The notes: a model not told the origin generated them from the letters alone. A stretch of DNA of 64,000 bases from Whitmania pigra (GCA_021613335.1 JAJTWR010000028.1:72501-136500); one strand, 5' to 3'. Shown: positions 1-16,100, counted from the first letter of the stretch. Program-made: numbers and translations.

Positions 1-64
1 GTCAATAAATATGGAAACCTTTACAATTTAAAATAAAATTTATATAAAAAACACGTTTTTTTAG

Positions 65-2788
65 TTTGCAAGGAAGGGGAAATAACTTGTGGTTTGAAAT
101 TGGTTTGCATAGATAGGAAATTCATTTGTGATGGAATTAAGCACTGCCCCGACAACGATGACGAAAGAAATTGTGGTTTTAAATTCTTTATTCATAATTA
201 CTTTGAACAATATCCAGTTATTTTCAAATTCTAAAATTCATTGCGATTAATCTTTTTTTTAAATTACTTGTTGCACTTACCACTTAACTGAATAATCCCA
301 ATATATGCAGAATGTCCGAAGTCTCATTATCAGTGTAAAAATGGACAATGCGTACACAAAGACTGGTTGTGTGATTCTGTAAAAGATTGTCCATATGGCG
401 ATGATGAAAATACTACCACGTGTGGTAAGAAATAAATGTAATTATTATTCTTATGATGATGATGGTTATTGTTATTATTATTATGATTGTTATTAATAAT
501 TTAATTTTGAAGTCCTTAAATTGTATTAAAAACTTATTTTTAAAATTGCAAATAAATTTTTTTTTGTATTAAGTTTCTTGTTCATCAACGGAATTCAAAT
601 GTATAAAGGATAACAAATGCATCGCCATAGACAAAAGATGCGATGGCAAATATGACTGTCCTGATTCTTCGGACGAAGACGAATGTTGTAAGATTTATGA
701 AAATAAATGTCGCCGTAATTTAGTAACGGTTTAACTGAATTTAAAAAAAAAATTATTTCCATTTTACATCACTAACAAAAATACGCTTTAAGTATCGTCC
801 GAAGCGTCACAAACGAACGATACCATCAAGCCAAAAGCATTTCTGAAAGCAATTTACAAAGGAGAACCTAATTTCTTCATTTGCTCATCAAAATGGTGGT
901 CGAAATTTAGTTTGCAAGCCTGCAGAAACATGGACAGGAAGTTTATTTAAGCATAATTCGATTTAAAATAATTTACGGCAAAAATTTGCAGTTTAGAACC
1001 AAAAAAAAATCAACAGTTATTTTTTTTAATAAATTACTGATATTTTTGTTTTCAGAGCCCACATTTCGACTACTTTTACAAAAACAAATGCAACAAAAAT
1101 TCTTATGTTGAAGACAGAAATGGTTTACCGAAACAGTCCCCATTTATATCATTACAAAAATAGGTTGAAAAATTTAATTATAAAAAAAAAGTATGCTATA
1201 AAAATTATAAAAAAATATTGCCAGATTCTTGAATTTGATGCTGCAAAATTAATAGGATAAAATAAATTATCAAAGAACAATGTACAATAGATACGTAGAA
1301 CAAAAGATATATAAATTAATAAACAATTATTGCAGCGACACTTGCAAATCCGGGAGGTTTGTTCAATTGTTTTGTTCAAAAGATTCTAAATCAGGTTTGC
1401 AATACTCTGATTGTTCAACATTTACTTATTTACTATAATTATATTTAATACATAATACATTATATTTAATTAATAATTTTATGACTTAGTATATTTTATA
1501 TATATCTAAATTTTATAATCAATTTAAGAATCCCTCGACTTTATACAATCCAGAATGTGGCTTACGTAAAATACCTGATACCCAACTTGGTCCTTACATC
1601 GTCAATGGAGACAGGGCTGTTCGTGGAGCCTGGCCTTGGCATGTTCAACTCATTAACTACAGAACTTCTAAGAATTGTGGAGGAACTTTGCTCCAATACA
1701 ACTGGGTTCTGACAAGCGCTAATTGTTTGGAGTTAGACAGTTTGTTTTAGTGATTTGTTTTGTCACGATGGAAGAATTAGTTTTTGCATAACTTTGCCAG
1801 TGCTTCGACAATATACAAAATTTTAAGTCGGAATATTAAAAAATTAAATAAAAATTACGATTGTTTTCTCATATAGAAATGTGATGGAACCGTCGGAATT
1901 CTACGCCAAAATTGGCACAGTCAAAAATGATGACCCAATGGCAAAACGATATCACTTTAAGAAATTAATAATGCATCCAGATTATCTGCGCTCATCTTTG
2001 CACGGAGACATTGCACTTCTTAAAATCAACAGTAGTGTCAACTATTCACCCTTCATCAGTCCAATATGCCTTCCCCCTAAAGATGTTTTGCAGAGTTTTA
2101 TTCCTTACTGCGTTGTGACTGGATTTGGAAACCTGGACAACGGTGGGTTTACTGATAGTTCTGTAACTTATACCAAGCAAAATAGAATTACAAATTAGAC
2201 ATGATAAAGATCCTGCTAAGACATTGCTGAATGTAATTATCTGTAAATGACCTAGGGTCATAAGGCATAAAGTATGCCTGTTCAACGTTTGAAGAATGAT
2301 TTTTTTTTAAATATATTCCAGAATTTTTTGGATGGTCTTGGTATTTGCGCCAAGGACGAATGAATATCCTGAAGAACAAATATTGCAAAAAATATTTGCT
2401 TGACAACGAGGCGCCAAGTCATATAGTCAGACGCCTTTTCTTTAGCGATGATGTTATTTGTGCTGGTTCGGTGCCAACAAATGTGGGAGTGAATATTTGC
2501 AGGGTTAGTCTCAAAATAATGAAGGTTATTTATATTAAAAAATCTAGTTATTGATGGTTTTGTTTAGTGTTGAGTAAATTTAGTTTAATTCAATTTATAA
2601 AATTTTATGATAACAAGGGAGATTTTGGGGGTCCATTGGCTTGTAAGCTGAAAAGCGGAAGATGGGCAGTTCTTGGAGTGGCTTCAAATACAGCAACTGA
2701 TTTAGTGAATAAGAAATGTTTGGTCAGCATTTTCAATAAAGTTGATCCTTACATAAAGTTTATTAACAAGATAATAAATGCTGATTGA
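65..2788 (+). CDS. Copy 1 (5' partial): LDLa x3 - SRCR - inactive trypsin-fold domain
   Basis: This is the 3' part of a secreted lectin-like protease gene; upstream exons lie outside the window. Exons: 65-175, 311-424 and 574-687 (three LDLa modules, each with six Cys and an acidic DDE/SDE calcium motif); 793-940, 1056-1163 and 1336-1394 (SRCR-like, FICSSKW...CRNM, then DTCKSG...FC); 1554-1731, 1877-2142, 2322-2503 and 2618-2788 (trypsin fold). Exon phases match the paralogs and the frame is open to TGA. The protease N-terminus is Y|IVNGD. The catalytic His is replaced by Asn (LTSANC) and the catalytic Ser by Phe (GDFGGP), while Asp is kept (GDIALL). It should therefore have no proteolytic activity and is a pseudoprotease. 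AATAAA lies at 2857-2862. Splice sites were read by eye against the other copies. Confidence 0.85.
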
Positions 2789-4071
<1,283 letters not shown>

Positions 4072-7000
4072 ATGAAGATTGGTGTATCGGTGTTTGCTTT
4101 TATAGTTCTTACTTTAGAACGGACATCATGTCGAAGTGAGTTCAGTTGATTATTGAATTTTGTTTTAAAAAGAGCTTTTCAAATCCTTTCATTAATAGGT
4201 TTCAAACTTACCAAATCATTCACTAAAAAAGTGAACTTGCACAAAAGTAATCAACTAATTAAGTAATTAATTACACCTAAACATTTTCATGTTTTTAGTA
4301 AAAGTGCCAGCGATAGTGAACACATCTCAGAGTGGCGTACTGTTTGACAAAGGCTCAGATTTGGCAGTTGATAAAGACATAAACACGTGTTCATTTATCA
4401 GTAATGATTCCTCTACAGATGGCCATGCGTGGTGGCGTGGTGAGCTGGCTAAAAATTATATAATTACAAAGGTTTATCTTTCAAATACTCCAAACACATC
4501 TCGTGAGTTTACGTTTGAACTTTTTAAAATATTTGACAAAGTTTTGTAATCCTCATTCAATGAAATTTGATATAAATTAAAATAAAATATTCATCATCAA
4601 TGTTTAAGTAGTTATTTTGATTTAATATTTCAAAATTTTCCAAATAAAATAAAATAGTTAATTTTATGACCTTTTAGAAGATAGAAATGAAAATTGTTAA
4701 TAATTATTACACTGTTGCGATTCTATTTTTTGCTTAATTTTAATATTAATTTAATAAAACTATAGTAATATTTATTACTAAATTTATATTATAAAACCGT
4801 TTTCATATTTTGCCAATTATTATTTCATGTTACTGTAATACTGTGACAATTTCTATTAGAAGCCAAAATCCTAAGTGGGTTGAAAGTTTTTATTTCGAAG
4901 AGAGAGAAGAACTTTGAGAAACACGAATGCGCCTCTGTAAAAAGTGTAGTAAATGGTAAATCTTTGCATTGCTAGATAATTTAATAACATTCAAAGCACT
5001 GCCAGAATTAATATGTTTTCATACTTATATTAAATATTAATATCTATATCTATATCTAATATAATTATAATATCTATATCTAAATAACAAATACATATTT
5101 CTGAGGGAGATGCAAAATGTTGTTTATCTGGCCACTTAATGATAAAAAATACTTTCGTAATCCTGGATGCATTCATCAAATGAGTCATGTCGATTGGTTA
5201 TCAACAAAAGTAATGGTACATATGAGGACAAATTATGAAATTTTATTATTTATGTTATTATGTTAACAATATAATAAATATTTATTATAATTATCGTTAT
5301 TATTATTAATTATGTCAACGAAAGTTGCGAGGCAAATTTTACAATGGTTTTCTGCAGTAGCATCTGCAGTAAATAGTAAGTGCCATAAGTTTACGCATCA
5401 GGGGCAAGACGAACTCGACATGCGACTGTCGTACGCTCAAGCATCTGAGCCAAATCAGACAATAAACAGTACTATTCTAATGTTTACATTGTTGATCAGA
5501 GCCCTTAACAGGAAAAATTATTAGTAGAAGCAATTTAAAATTTCAGAGGAAGGGATTTTAAATTTAACGTGTTCATCACCATTTTTTGGTAAATTTGTGA
5601 CCATCAAAAGAACAGTTGGAATTCGAAAAGATCTTCTTATTCTATGTGAAGTATCAGTTGAGACTGAAGAAGATGAAGGTGTTTTTATTATTACTGTTAT
5701 TATTTTTACTAATTATTAAATACATATTATTATTTGGCTATTTTTTCAATATTGATTTTCTTTTTGCTCTTTTGACGTTAAACTTATTTATCGAATAAAA
5801 TTTATAAAGAGACAAAAATATAATTATCATAATTAACAATCATCTCAATCTTTACTCAGACTCCAAGTCTTTCAATCAGCCAACGTCTCAAAGCGGCATA
5901 TTATTTGCCGAAACTTCACACTTGGCGGTGGATGGCGATAAGTACACGTGCACCAAAGTACGTGCATCCCGGAAAAATTTTGCTTGGTGGCGAGTGAGCC
6001 TTATCGATATTTCTGACATAACTCACATCAGCATATACTTCAATTCAATGGCCCCAGGTTATTATACTGCAACTTTAAATCTAGGCGACATATTACAATT
6101 AGTTACGTGGTATTTGATACTGATAACATCCAAAATAATTGTCAATTGTCAATAACCACTTTAATATGATAGAATCAATAATGGCGTCAAAAATTTGTTG
6201 ATATAGGCCTGATTTGCAACTTTTATTTTGTTTGCTATTATTTGGATTTAATTTTTTTTTTTTTAAATAGAGGCACCCACTATGACCCATTTTTCGGTGT
6301 TTGTTTCAACGGACGAAGAAGATTATCGACAAAAGACGTGTGAGAGATTTTTCAACATGTCACTAACACAAGGTATTGTGTGCTTCATTATTTAAACTGA
6401 ATCACAAAAAATAGAAAATGATTTTACATGTGACGTTTTACAACTTTTTCATATTTCAGCGGGTTGGATAAATTTGACTTGCACTAAATTAGTGTCTGGC
6501 AAGTACGTAACCATTCAGAGGTTCCGTGGAATAAAGCCAAATTCCTTATTTCTGTGTGAAGTATACATCTACGGCGCTGGAAAAACAAACTCAAGTGATA
6601 ATATGATTAGTTTGTTAATTAATTAATTAATTAATCATTTTTTGGAAACTTTCAGACCGGTCATCTTGAAAAGATTTTTTATCTTTATTATTAGTTTGGA
6701 GTTGGAAATTGTATTTTTGGCTGAAAATTCTTCAATTCATAATCCTTTAACCATTTTGTTAAAAAAATAAACAATTCGTTACTAAATATAATTATAATGT
6801 ATTTATGATAGTGATTTTCCCACACTAAATAAATCATTCGAACAAAATTTAAGCGTGCCACTCTGAACAAATCAGATGTGAAGTTCTCTCAAGTTGCTTA
6901 CCAAAAGAACAAATCTGCGACAGGATCGTGCAATGTCCCGATGGCAGTGACGAAATAAATTGTAGTTAGTTTTTAATATAAAAGGAGTAAATTCGCTTCA

Positions 7001-9333
7001 TTAATTTTTGTATTATTAAATGATTCATTTTAATTGGAGACATTATTTGAACGATTCAGCGTGCTTGTGGTTGGAATACAAATGCAAAGATGGAAAATGT
7101 ATTAATAAAGAGTGGTTATGCGATGGCATAAAAGATTGTCCGAACGGCGATGACGAAGAAGCAAAATCATGTGGTCAATATCTATATTTCATTAATGCAT
7201 TTCACCGAAATAATCTGTTAGATACCAATATCAATTTTTTTGTAATAATATTTTTAATTTGTCTTAGTTTCATGCAAAAAAGGACAGTTTAAATGCTTGA
7301 AAGACAACGTCTGCATTTACATTCAGAAAAGATGCGATGGTATTGCTGATTGCCAGGATCAGTCAGACGAACGAGGATGCCGTGAGAATCTTTAACTAAA
7401 AATCTAAAATAATTAATGTTTAACCGCTAGTTATTAATTATTCAACAAACCTCGAGTTCAAACTTTCTGATGCAGTGGAGCTCAGTGATGTGGACACTGA
7501 AAATGAATTTTTAAAAGCTACATTCAAAGGAGCAAGCGGTTATTTTATCTGCTCGTCCAATTGGGGCGATAAATTCAGTTTGCATGCATGCCAACATATG
7601 GGTTCCAAGTGAATATTCTATCAAGTTAATAAGAAACTTCAAAATTGCCCTTTATTTCTTTTTTTTACTAATATTTTACTCACAGCATTCACAAAACAAC
7701 AAGATTTACAAAAGTAAATGCATCTAAAATCATAGGACTGAAACCAAGTTTAAACGACAGCATACTTGATGAAGTGCTACCTTTTATGACTATATTTGAG
7801 AAAAAGTGAATATTTGTCCTAAAAAGTTGTAAACTTACCAATTTGTCCTACAAAGTTGTAAACTTACCAATTTGTCCTATAAAGTTGTAAACTTACCAAT
7901 TTGTCCTATAAAGTTGTAAACTTACCAATTTGTCTTATAAAGTTGTAAACCTACCAATTTTAAACATTTGTTAAAACATGCTTAGTCGATTTATTACATT
8001 ATTGTATTTTATTCGCAGAGAATTCTGCAAATCAAATAAATTCGTCGAGCTAGCGTGTCCAGAGGTATTAAATAAAGGTAGAAATCAATTAAAATTCAAA
8101 TTCTTTGACAAAATGATTAAACCATAATTTTTATTTATTATTTTAGAGTGCGGTATTCGTGCTTTTTCTGATAAAGAACTAGGTCCATACATTGTCCATG
8201 GAGACAGAGCAAAACTAGGTGCGTGGCCTTGGCACGTGCAAATAGTTTATGGCGGGACCGTGATCTGTGGAGGCAGTCTCATTCATAAGAAATGGGTACT
8301 CACATCAGCTCAATGTTTGGCGTTAGTTTTGAATTTAATATATTTTTATTAAAAGTTTTGAACATGTTGGATGAAGGTGAATGATTTAACAGAACTGTAA
8401 AGGGTGATATTTTCCTCAAAGTCGGCACCAATGTTGCGAACGATGTAATGGTCAAAAATTACTCGATTTCTCACTTTATGCTTCATCCGAATTTTGATCC
8501 TCAAACTCTTGAGAACAACATTGCCCTAATCGAGTTGAACAATTCTATACGATTCACGAACACTATTAAAACTATTTGTTTGCCAAGCAACATAAATAGT
8601 CTAAAACAAATGATGGCCTTTCGTTATTGTGTTGTTACTGGATTGGGCAGGATTGCTGAAGGTTTGGTAATCCATGAATTGTGCAATAAATTGCTATTGC
8701 TTAATGATGCCGCAAACTGTTTGAAGGACATAGTTACTCAAGATATCTACTGCAAGGTAAAATGAACATCATGACGTACAAAAAGTGCGCCGAAAATTTG
8801 CAAAACATAACTGGCGTCAGTTCTGAAACTAACATGAACCTTTTGAAAACTAGAAAGTTTTTATGTGCCGGTTCACCTTTAACAAATTATGGGACGAACA
8901 TTTGCACGGTAAGTACAATCTTAATTATCCAACTTATTTACTTTGATTGTAGTCTAGAAATGGCCTTTCAAAAATACGTAGATTTAATGTTTAAGAGAAT
9001 TTAATAATCTTCAATTAATAAGTTATATTCATCAATGTGAGATAACATGACAAGTGAAACATATTGATCTCCAAAATTAAGTATTTTATTGTTTCATTTA
9101 AAAGTCAAATTTTATTGGTGTTTGGACTAATTATTCTTCAAAAAATATTTTACTTCCAGGGTGACGACGGTGGTCCTTTAGTTTGTAAAAACGATTTTGG
9201 AAGGTGGACACAAGTTGGAATTGCCAGTCATTCATATGCAAAAGAAGGTGGACACTCGAGCGAATGTGCAGATAGTATTTTTGCAAGGGTTGATGCGTAC
9301 ACGAGTTACATAATGTCTCAGCTGCATAATTAA
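4072..9333 (+). CDS. Copy 2: FTP x2 - LDLa x3 - SRCR - trypsin fold, catalytically dead
   Basis: Seventeen exons: 4072-4135 (signal peptide starting MKIGVSVFAF), 4299-4502, 4860-4955, 5547-5678 (FTP1), 5860-6057, 6271-6372, 6460-6594 (FTP2), 6854-6964, 7060-7173, 7268-7381 (LDLa), 7476-7608, 7686-7805, 8019-8077 (SRCR), 8147-8321, 8393-8661, 8727-8908, 9160-9333 (protease fold). The spliced length is 2382 nt, about 793 residues, in frame. All three catalytic residues are replaced: His by Gln (LTSAQC), Asp by Asn (NNIALI), Ser by Asp (GDDGGP). The structural cysteines are kept and no frame is broken. That pattern fits a retained secreted binding protein rather than decay. AWWRV and LCEV motifs mark the FTP modules. 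The second and third LDLa modules keep full calcium motifs. ATTAAA at 9412 may be the poly(A) signal. Intron 3 (4956-5546) holds an open frame of unknown meaning. Confidence 0.88.
7814..7958. repeat. 29-bp tandem repeat, five units, in an intron of copy 2
   Basis: Five head-to-tail 29-base units, each beginning TTGTCCT and containing AAGTTGTAAACTTACCAAT, with one or two differences between units. The array begins nine bases after the end of SRCR exon 7686-7805 and fills the start of the following intron. Confidence 0.95.
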
Positions 9334-10100
9334 GTCTATTTGATGAGTTTGTTAATTTGAAAATATTCAAAGAATTTTCAAACAAAAACTTGTAATGACA
9401 TTTATTATAATATTAAAGTAATTGCGGTACAATCCAAAACTAAGGAAAGGTATTGATATATGTAGCTCAGTTTAAATTCTGAAGTTGTTTGGACATTTTT
9501 TAAAAATATATTTATTTCAATACGAGAACTTAATAGTTACAAGACAAGAACTCGTTAAAAAATCAAGTAATTACAAATTAAATAATTGTATAAATGCAAA
9601 GCATATTTAAATATGATTTTAAGTTTTACATATGAAGGAATTAATGATAAGATTAAAAAATAATATGAATTGATACCATCATTCATCACAAGTGCATGTG
9701 CGATTATATCAGATTAATCATCTGGATAAGGGACACTCAGGAATGATTTATCATGCTACCACAAACTCCAATACATCACTACAATACTCTAAAAAAATCA
9801 GAAAGTATTTTTCGTTTTAACTTTAAAATTGTCCAACTTTTAATTCACAAAATACCAATACATTCATTACATAACCGAAACTAATGTCACAAACTATTAG
9901 CTTAGCAAAACCGGACATCTCCACTTGTTTGATCTATATATTGATATGTAATTGATATGAAAAACTAATGTTCTAAATGTTCGCTATCCGTCTTTGTCAC
10001 AGATAATATAACAATTGTGTTAGTAATTATTAATCTAACCTGAGACAAACTTAAATTACCACTTCTACTACAAAAATATTTACACTATATTAAATAAGTC
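9334..10100. other. Intergenic region upstream of copy 3
   Basis: No gene is seen. From about 9460 onward the sequence is homologous to 22840-23523 upstream of copy 5, with the same landmarks (a GTGCGATTA motif, then TTAATCATC; TTGATCTA; and the ATGAATGTTGCA start context). It is therefore part of a segmental duplication and probably carries the shared promoter. Confidence 0.7.
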
Positions 10101-13100
10101 ATGAATGTTGCATTTGTAATGTTAGTCTGGAATTTATTTGTCGTCAAACCACTTCCAGTTTATAAAGGTATGACTCTCGATAAGATGTTATTTAATTGGA
10201 TTAAAGAACTGCTTGAATGAATTAATTAATTTTTGATTGTTTAGTTTTAAGTTAAAAAGTAAAGTAAACCAGTTTAGGTTGAAGATAACTAGTTAAAATG
10301 CTTCAGAAAGAAATGCTATGAAAACATTTTCAACGGCATAAAAAGATAAATGGAAATGTTTGCTCTCTCCAGTCCATCCTTCCGCCATAGTCAATACATT
10401 CCAAAGCGGCACAATTTCTAATAGGTGGTCTAATTATGCGGTAGATGGAGATATTAGCACATGTTCAATTGCCGGAGATGAATTGTCAGAGATTGATATA
10501 GCTTGGTGGCGTGTGGAATTGGATGGAATTTATAATATTACCAAAGTTACCATTGTCAATACTCCTAAAACGACATGTCAGTCATTTCATTTTTTTCTGC
10601 CATAAAGATATTGTAATATTTAAATCTTCCTACTTTTTTAAAGCTCAATGCCATTTTAATAAATTATGTTCTTGATTTATTAATCAAATTTGATATTGTC
10701 TTTTAAACAAGTGTATAAGTTAACTTTTAGTGATTGTTGAGACTTGCATGTTTAACACACAACATTTTCATTAAAACTTATTTATCAAAGTCCTTTTGGA
10801 TGATGGCAACAAATACCATTTCGAACTTTTGTTTTAAAAGATGTTGAATTTCTAAACTATTTGAGAGTTCACGTTTCATTGAACGATGGAACCAACGATG
10901 ATCACTCGTGCGCCTCCATCTCCGTTAATCTACATGCCAATACCGGTGGGGAAATTGACAATTTCACTATAACATTGTTGTAAACGTGATTGCGGAATAA
11001 TTAAGTTTATAATGCTAATGTGATTAAATTTTTATTTAATTATATTTGGTATTTTCTTCATTGAGGTCTTGTTATTATTGCTATAAAATGTATCTCGCTA
11101 ATTACCTAACATGACGATCAGAGAGGGTCCAGTCAGCTCAGAAGCCCAAATATCCATTTGCATCCTTAAGTACCTCAAATCCCTTACACACTTACTTTCG
11201 ATTATTCAGTTCCGTTAACTGAATACTTGCTCTAATAAATTTATTAATTTGCGGACTCCCGGGTTATTTTAATATATATATATATATATATTTATCTCTT
11301 AATTTTTTATCCGTTTTACTAAACTATTTTAATTCTAAAAAGCTGACAACCTGACTTAAATTAGAAAATTTAAAAATTAAAATTAAACTTAAAATTATAA
11401 TTAAATTTATTTAATTTATATAGGTTCTCTAAGCTTACTTTGCTCTGAAACAGTTCCTGGAAAGTATGTGACCATTAAAAGAAGTGGTGGATTCAGGCCA
11501 AATCTGCTCGTATTATGCGAAGTTTCAATTCACTTTGTTACTGAAACATGTAAACTGATCATGTTTTACTAACAAATGTTATTTTTTTAATAAATGTTTT
11601 TGGTGAAATTCTGATAAACCATAAAAGACTTGGCAAACATTTGTTCACCAGACTATTAAATCATTAATAATAGAGATAAGGGCCAAATTCTTAATTGTTT
11701 TAAACAAAAATAAATATTATTTATTTTTTTTTTTAAGTTTCTCCGGTTTATAAGAAGCCGACATTTCAAAATGGAATATTGTTTCTAGAAACATCAAAGC
11801 TTGCCGTCGACGGCAACAACGACACATGCACAAAAGTTCTTGCAGGAAGAGACGAAATGGCCTGGTGGCGTGTCTCGCTCAACGACATCGTTGATATTGA
11901 ATCCATTACAATAATTTACAAGCAGAACTTATCAGGTTAAATACGTTTGATTAATTAATCTTATAATTTCTTTTGCATGCATTTTTTGTGATTAAATTTA
12001 ACAAACTGTATTTCCTGTAATAAAAATAAAAAATTGCTGAATAGCTAGACTTTATAAGTATTTTGATAGACAAAAATTCATTAATTAATCTAATGCTTAC
12101 TCTCTATATTAATAAAACATTTATAAATATTTCCAATTTCAAGAAAAATATGTTTCTTAATATTTATTTTTTAATTTTTTATTTACATCACCTTACCACA
12201 ATTATCTCAATAATGTTTTCATGTGTTTTTGTCATAATGCTAGATTCTCTTTCTTTAAATTATTTCTCCGTCTACGTCTCAAACGATCAGGAAGACTACC
12301 ATCAAAAACTATGTGCTACTTTCTATACAGTGATAAATCCTTCAGGTGAATTATTTTGTTCGGGAAAAATTGTTTTTGAACTTATTTTCTTGACATATTT
12401 ATTTAATCTAGAGCAGGGGTGGGCAAACTTTTTGACTCGAGGGCCGCAATGGGTTCATATATTGGACCCGGGGGCCGGACCAAGAGTAGATGGACGGTGT
12501 GTATGTGTGAATTAATATAAATTAAATTTACATTTGTAACATTAATGTTTAGATTAATTTAAGGTAGAAAAGCATAAAAAGAGTTATTTTACAAAACTTT
12601 TATGCAATCTTTAATAAAATAGTGTCTTCAATTTTAGTGGGAACAGTGTTGTTGGTCTCCCTTTCATTAAGGAATCAAAGTCAGGCGTTAGCTTTGTTGT
12701 AGCAATTCGCAGAATAGATCTGAGGTATACGTTAACTGGTATCTGTGACGGGATTTATTGATCTTCATGACGCTGAACGTCTGTTCACACATGTAGGTTG
12801 AGCCAAACAAGGCCCAAATCTTCTGTGCCATCTCTCGGAAATTTGGAAAACAGTCATCTTTAAGTGAGGCATAGAACTCTTTTAATGGAAGAGAGCGGAA
12901 ATTCTCCTTTAAGATTGCATCAGATTGACGATCGATTAGTTCCAATTGCACTTCTTGTGGGGCTGTTTCTGGGTCTTGTGATAAGGAACAGGCCACCAGC
13001 TGAAGTGACTTTTCAATTTTTTGAAAAACTGAAAACCGACGGCAGAATTCTTCATGCAGGTCATTCAGTGATTTGCTATATTTATTCACATTTTGGATGG

Positions 13101-16100
13101 TCTTTTCCTGTGTGACTAGTGTGGGAAAATGAGAGAAGATTTTCTTTGAAATTTGCTTAGAAAAAAAGGTCAACTTGGCTTTGAAGGCATTTACATTACT
13201 ATACATGTCGTGCACATACAGGTCTTTTCCCTGTAGCTTAACGTTAAGCTCATTCATGTGAGAAAAAATGTCAACAGCAAAAGCAAAGTCACACAGCCAA
13301 TTCTTGTCGCTCAGCTCTGGAAAATCATCAGACTTCCCCTATAACTCCAAAAATGTATCAATCACTTCTTTAAGATCCCACACTCGTTTAAAGACTTTGC
13401 CCAAACTCAACCAGCGGACACGAGACTGGTAAAGCAAGTGGTGGTCTGCGTCGGTTTCCTCCAGAAATGCAATGAACTGACGGTGCTGAAGTCCCTTTGC
13501 TCGTATGCAGTTAACAAGCTTTATAACTGACTAAATTATCTAGTGCTCCGCGGGCCGTAGTTTGCCCATCCCTGATCTAGAGAGTAACTTGATGCGGTTT
13601 TCAAAAGTTCTGTAATAAAATTTTTTTTAAATTCTGTTAACTAAATGGATAACTTTATAAATTATCCCAAATCAGGATCAATACAACTGTACTGCTTGTT
13701 TGCTGCTTCTGGTAGTTTTGTGACCATATCAAAATTTGGTGGATTTAAACCCAGATCTCTGTTTTTTTGCGAAGTTATTATCCATGGAGCTGGTCCAACG
13801 AACAAAAGTGATCCATTGTTATTGTAAATTGAGATTACTTTTTTAAAATAATAAATCCATCATTAATTTGGTTAATGTTTTTTGTAGATTTACAACATTT
13901 TAATGTAACTAATTATTTAAGCATGTAAAAATGAAGAATACAGATGCGAAATATTATCGAGATGCTTTCCAAGGATACAAATCTGTGATAACATCATGCA
14001 ATGTCCTGATGGTTCTGATGAACTAAATTGCAGTTAGTTCTTTATACTTACTACGAAAATAAAATATTTGATTTATCTAAATAGTTTAATATTATTAAAT
14101 ATGTTATAATAATGTAAAAGTGTTTGTTAACTCTCCCAGTTTATTGATTTGTAACACCTCATAGATTGCAGTCAATTTCATTACAAATGTGTAGAAGGTA
14201 GATGTATAACAAAAGATTGGCTATGCGACGGCATTAAAGATTGTCCAAATGGAGACGATGAGAAAATACCATCTTGTGGTCGGTAACATTTATCAGATTT
14301 ATTAGTTCAAATTATGTATTAATTGTTTTAGGTTTGAACAACTAATACATTACAAACCATATTGTTTCCAAGTTTCATGCAAAAAAGGAGAGTTTAAATG
14401 CTTGAAAGATAACCGCTGCATAATCAAAGAAAAACGTTGCGATGGTTTCAAGGATTGTCCAGATTTTTCTGATGAACAAGGCTGTTGTAAGGGTTATGGG
14501 TTATACAAGTTTTTTCTTTACTGTAAATACAAGTTTGTATTTAAGCCATCTTTCTTTACTGTAAATACAAGTTTGTATTTAAGCCATCTTTCTTTACTGT
14601 AAATACAAGGTTGTATTTAAGCCATCTTTCGTCTCCTAAAGCGTCCGTGGGAATAGGCGTAACTTAATTGGTTAAACAATGCGCCAAAAAAGCTATAATG
14701 CTTATGACGATAACTTGCAGTAATTAACAATATGAAGTATACCAAAATTTTAAAAAAGTGCTTACAATTACACAGTAAATTTTAGCGAATTATATATCAA
14801 GGATGAATTTCTCAAAGCAACTTTTAGAGGGACATCTGATTATTACTTTTGTTCAACAAATTGGAAAGAAAAACATGGCTTAATTGCATGCAACGAAATG
14901 GGTTTCAGGTATATTTTTTATTTATTTTTTTTGAAGTAGTTTCAATTTAAATGATTCAATGATATTGATTTTTTTTTCAAATTATATTCTTGCAGCCTTC
15001 TTCTAGCATTGAAATATGCGGCATTCAATGCTTCTAAATTTCTTAGGCTGAAAAATGAGATTGAAGATGCACAAAAGTTACCATTTATGATGTTGTTCGA
15101 AAAGAGGTTAAACCATTTTGTTGATTATGAAATGATACAGTCATATTATTAACTATGTTTGCCATTTCTCATAAATTTATATTTTTAGATTACATAATTT
15201 TACAGATTAGATATTTTATTTAATAGCCTAAAGTGCAAATCAAAATTATTTGTGAGATTAAATTGCCAAAAGTTGTCCCAAGAAGGTTCGAAAAATTTAA
15301 CGTTGCAATAACAAGCATGAGAAATTCTATAATGAGAAGAGCTAATTTTTTAAACAAAAGTTAAAAAACAATATTATTAAACTTTTTTACTAGCTGTCAT
15401 TTTGTTTATTTATGCCTTCAAGTCGGCTAAATAAAATGGCAAATTAAAATAATTGTATACATAAAATCAATAAATACTTGTAAATTAATAGTATTTGTTT
15501 TATTTCTGAACATATTTATGATACCAAAAAACACAAAAAAAACACAAAATATATAACATTCTTTACCTAATTTTCCAAATATGATAAAAGAAGTTTTAAA
15601 TAAACATTTTTACTTATATAAATTATTATTATTTTGAGAGATTGCGGTACAAGAGGTATTCTTGATGACGACTTTGGACCTTACATTATTAACGGAGAAA
15701 GGGCTAAACCCGGAGCATGGCCATGGCATGTTCAGATATTTATCGGATTCACTCACATTTGTGGAGGTAGTCTTATTCGTAACAACTGGGTACTGACAGC
15801 TGCTCACTGCTTGAGGTCACTGTTACAGTTGCATTTATAAATGATGATAAAAATGTAAATGTGAATTTGAAATAATTCCTTGATGCATACTGATAAAAAA
15901 AGTAATTATAATTTTTAGAAATGTGGAAGATGCATTCAACATTAACGTTAAAATGGGCACCAATGTTCGAGACGATCCCACAGTGAAAAGACATCGTGTT
16001 TCAAAATTTATCATCCATCCGAATTATGCAAATTTCGATTATGACGCCGCACTTATCAAACTGGAAAAACCAATTTTTTTCACGAATAAAATCAGAACAA

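Noticed and set aside
5312..5524. 70-residue open frame in intron 3 of copy 2
   Set aside because: Not present in paralogs, no recognised domain, and the flanking exons join in frame without it.
7814..7958. CRISPR-like array
   Set aside because: Units are contiguous with no spacers, and the genome is an animal; this is a simple tandem repeat.
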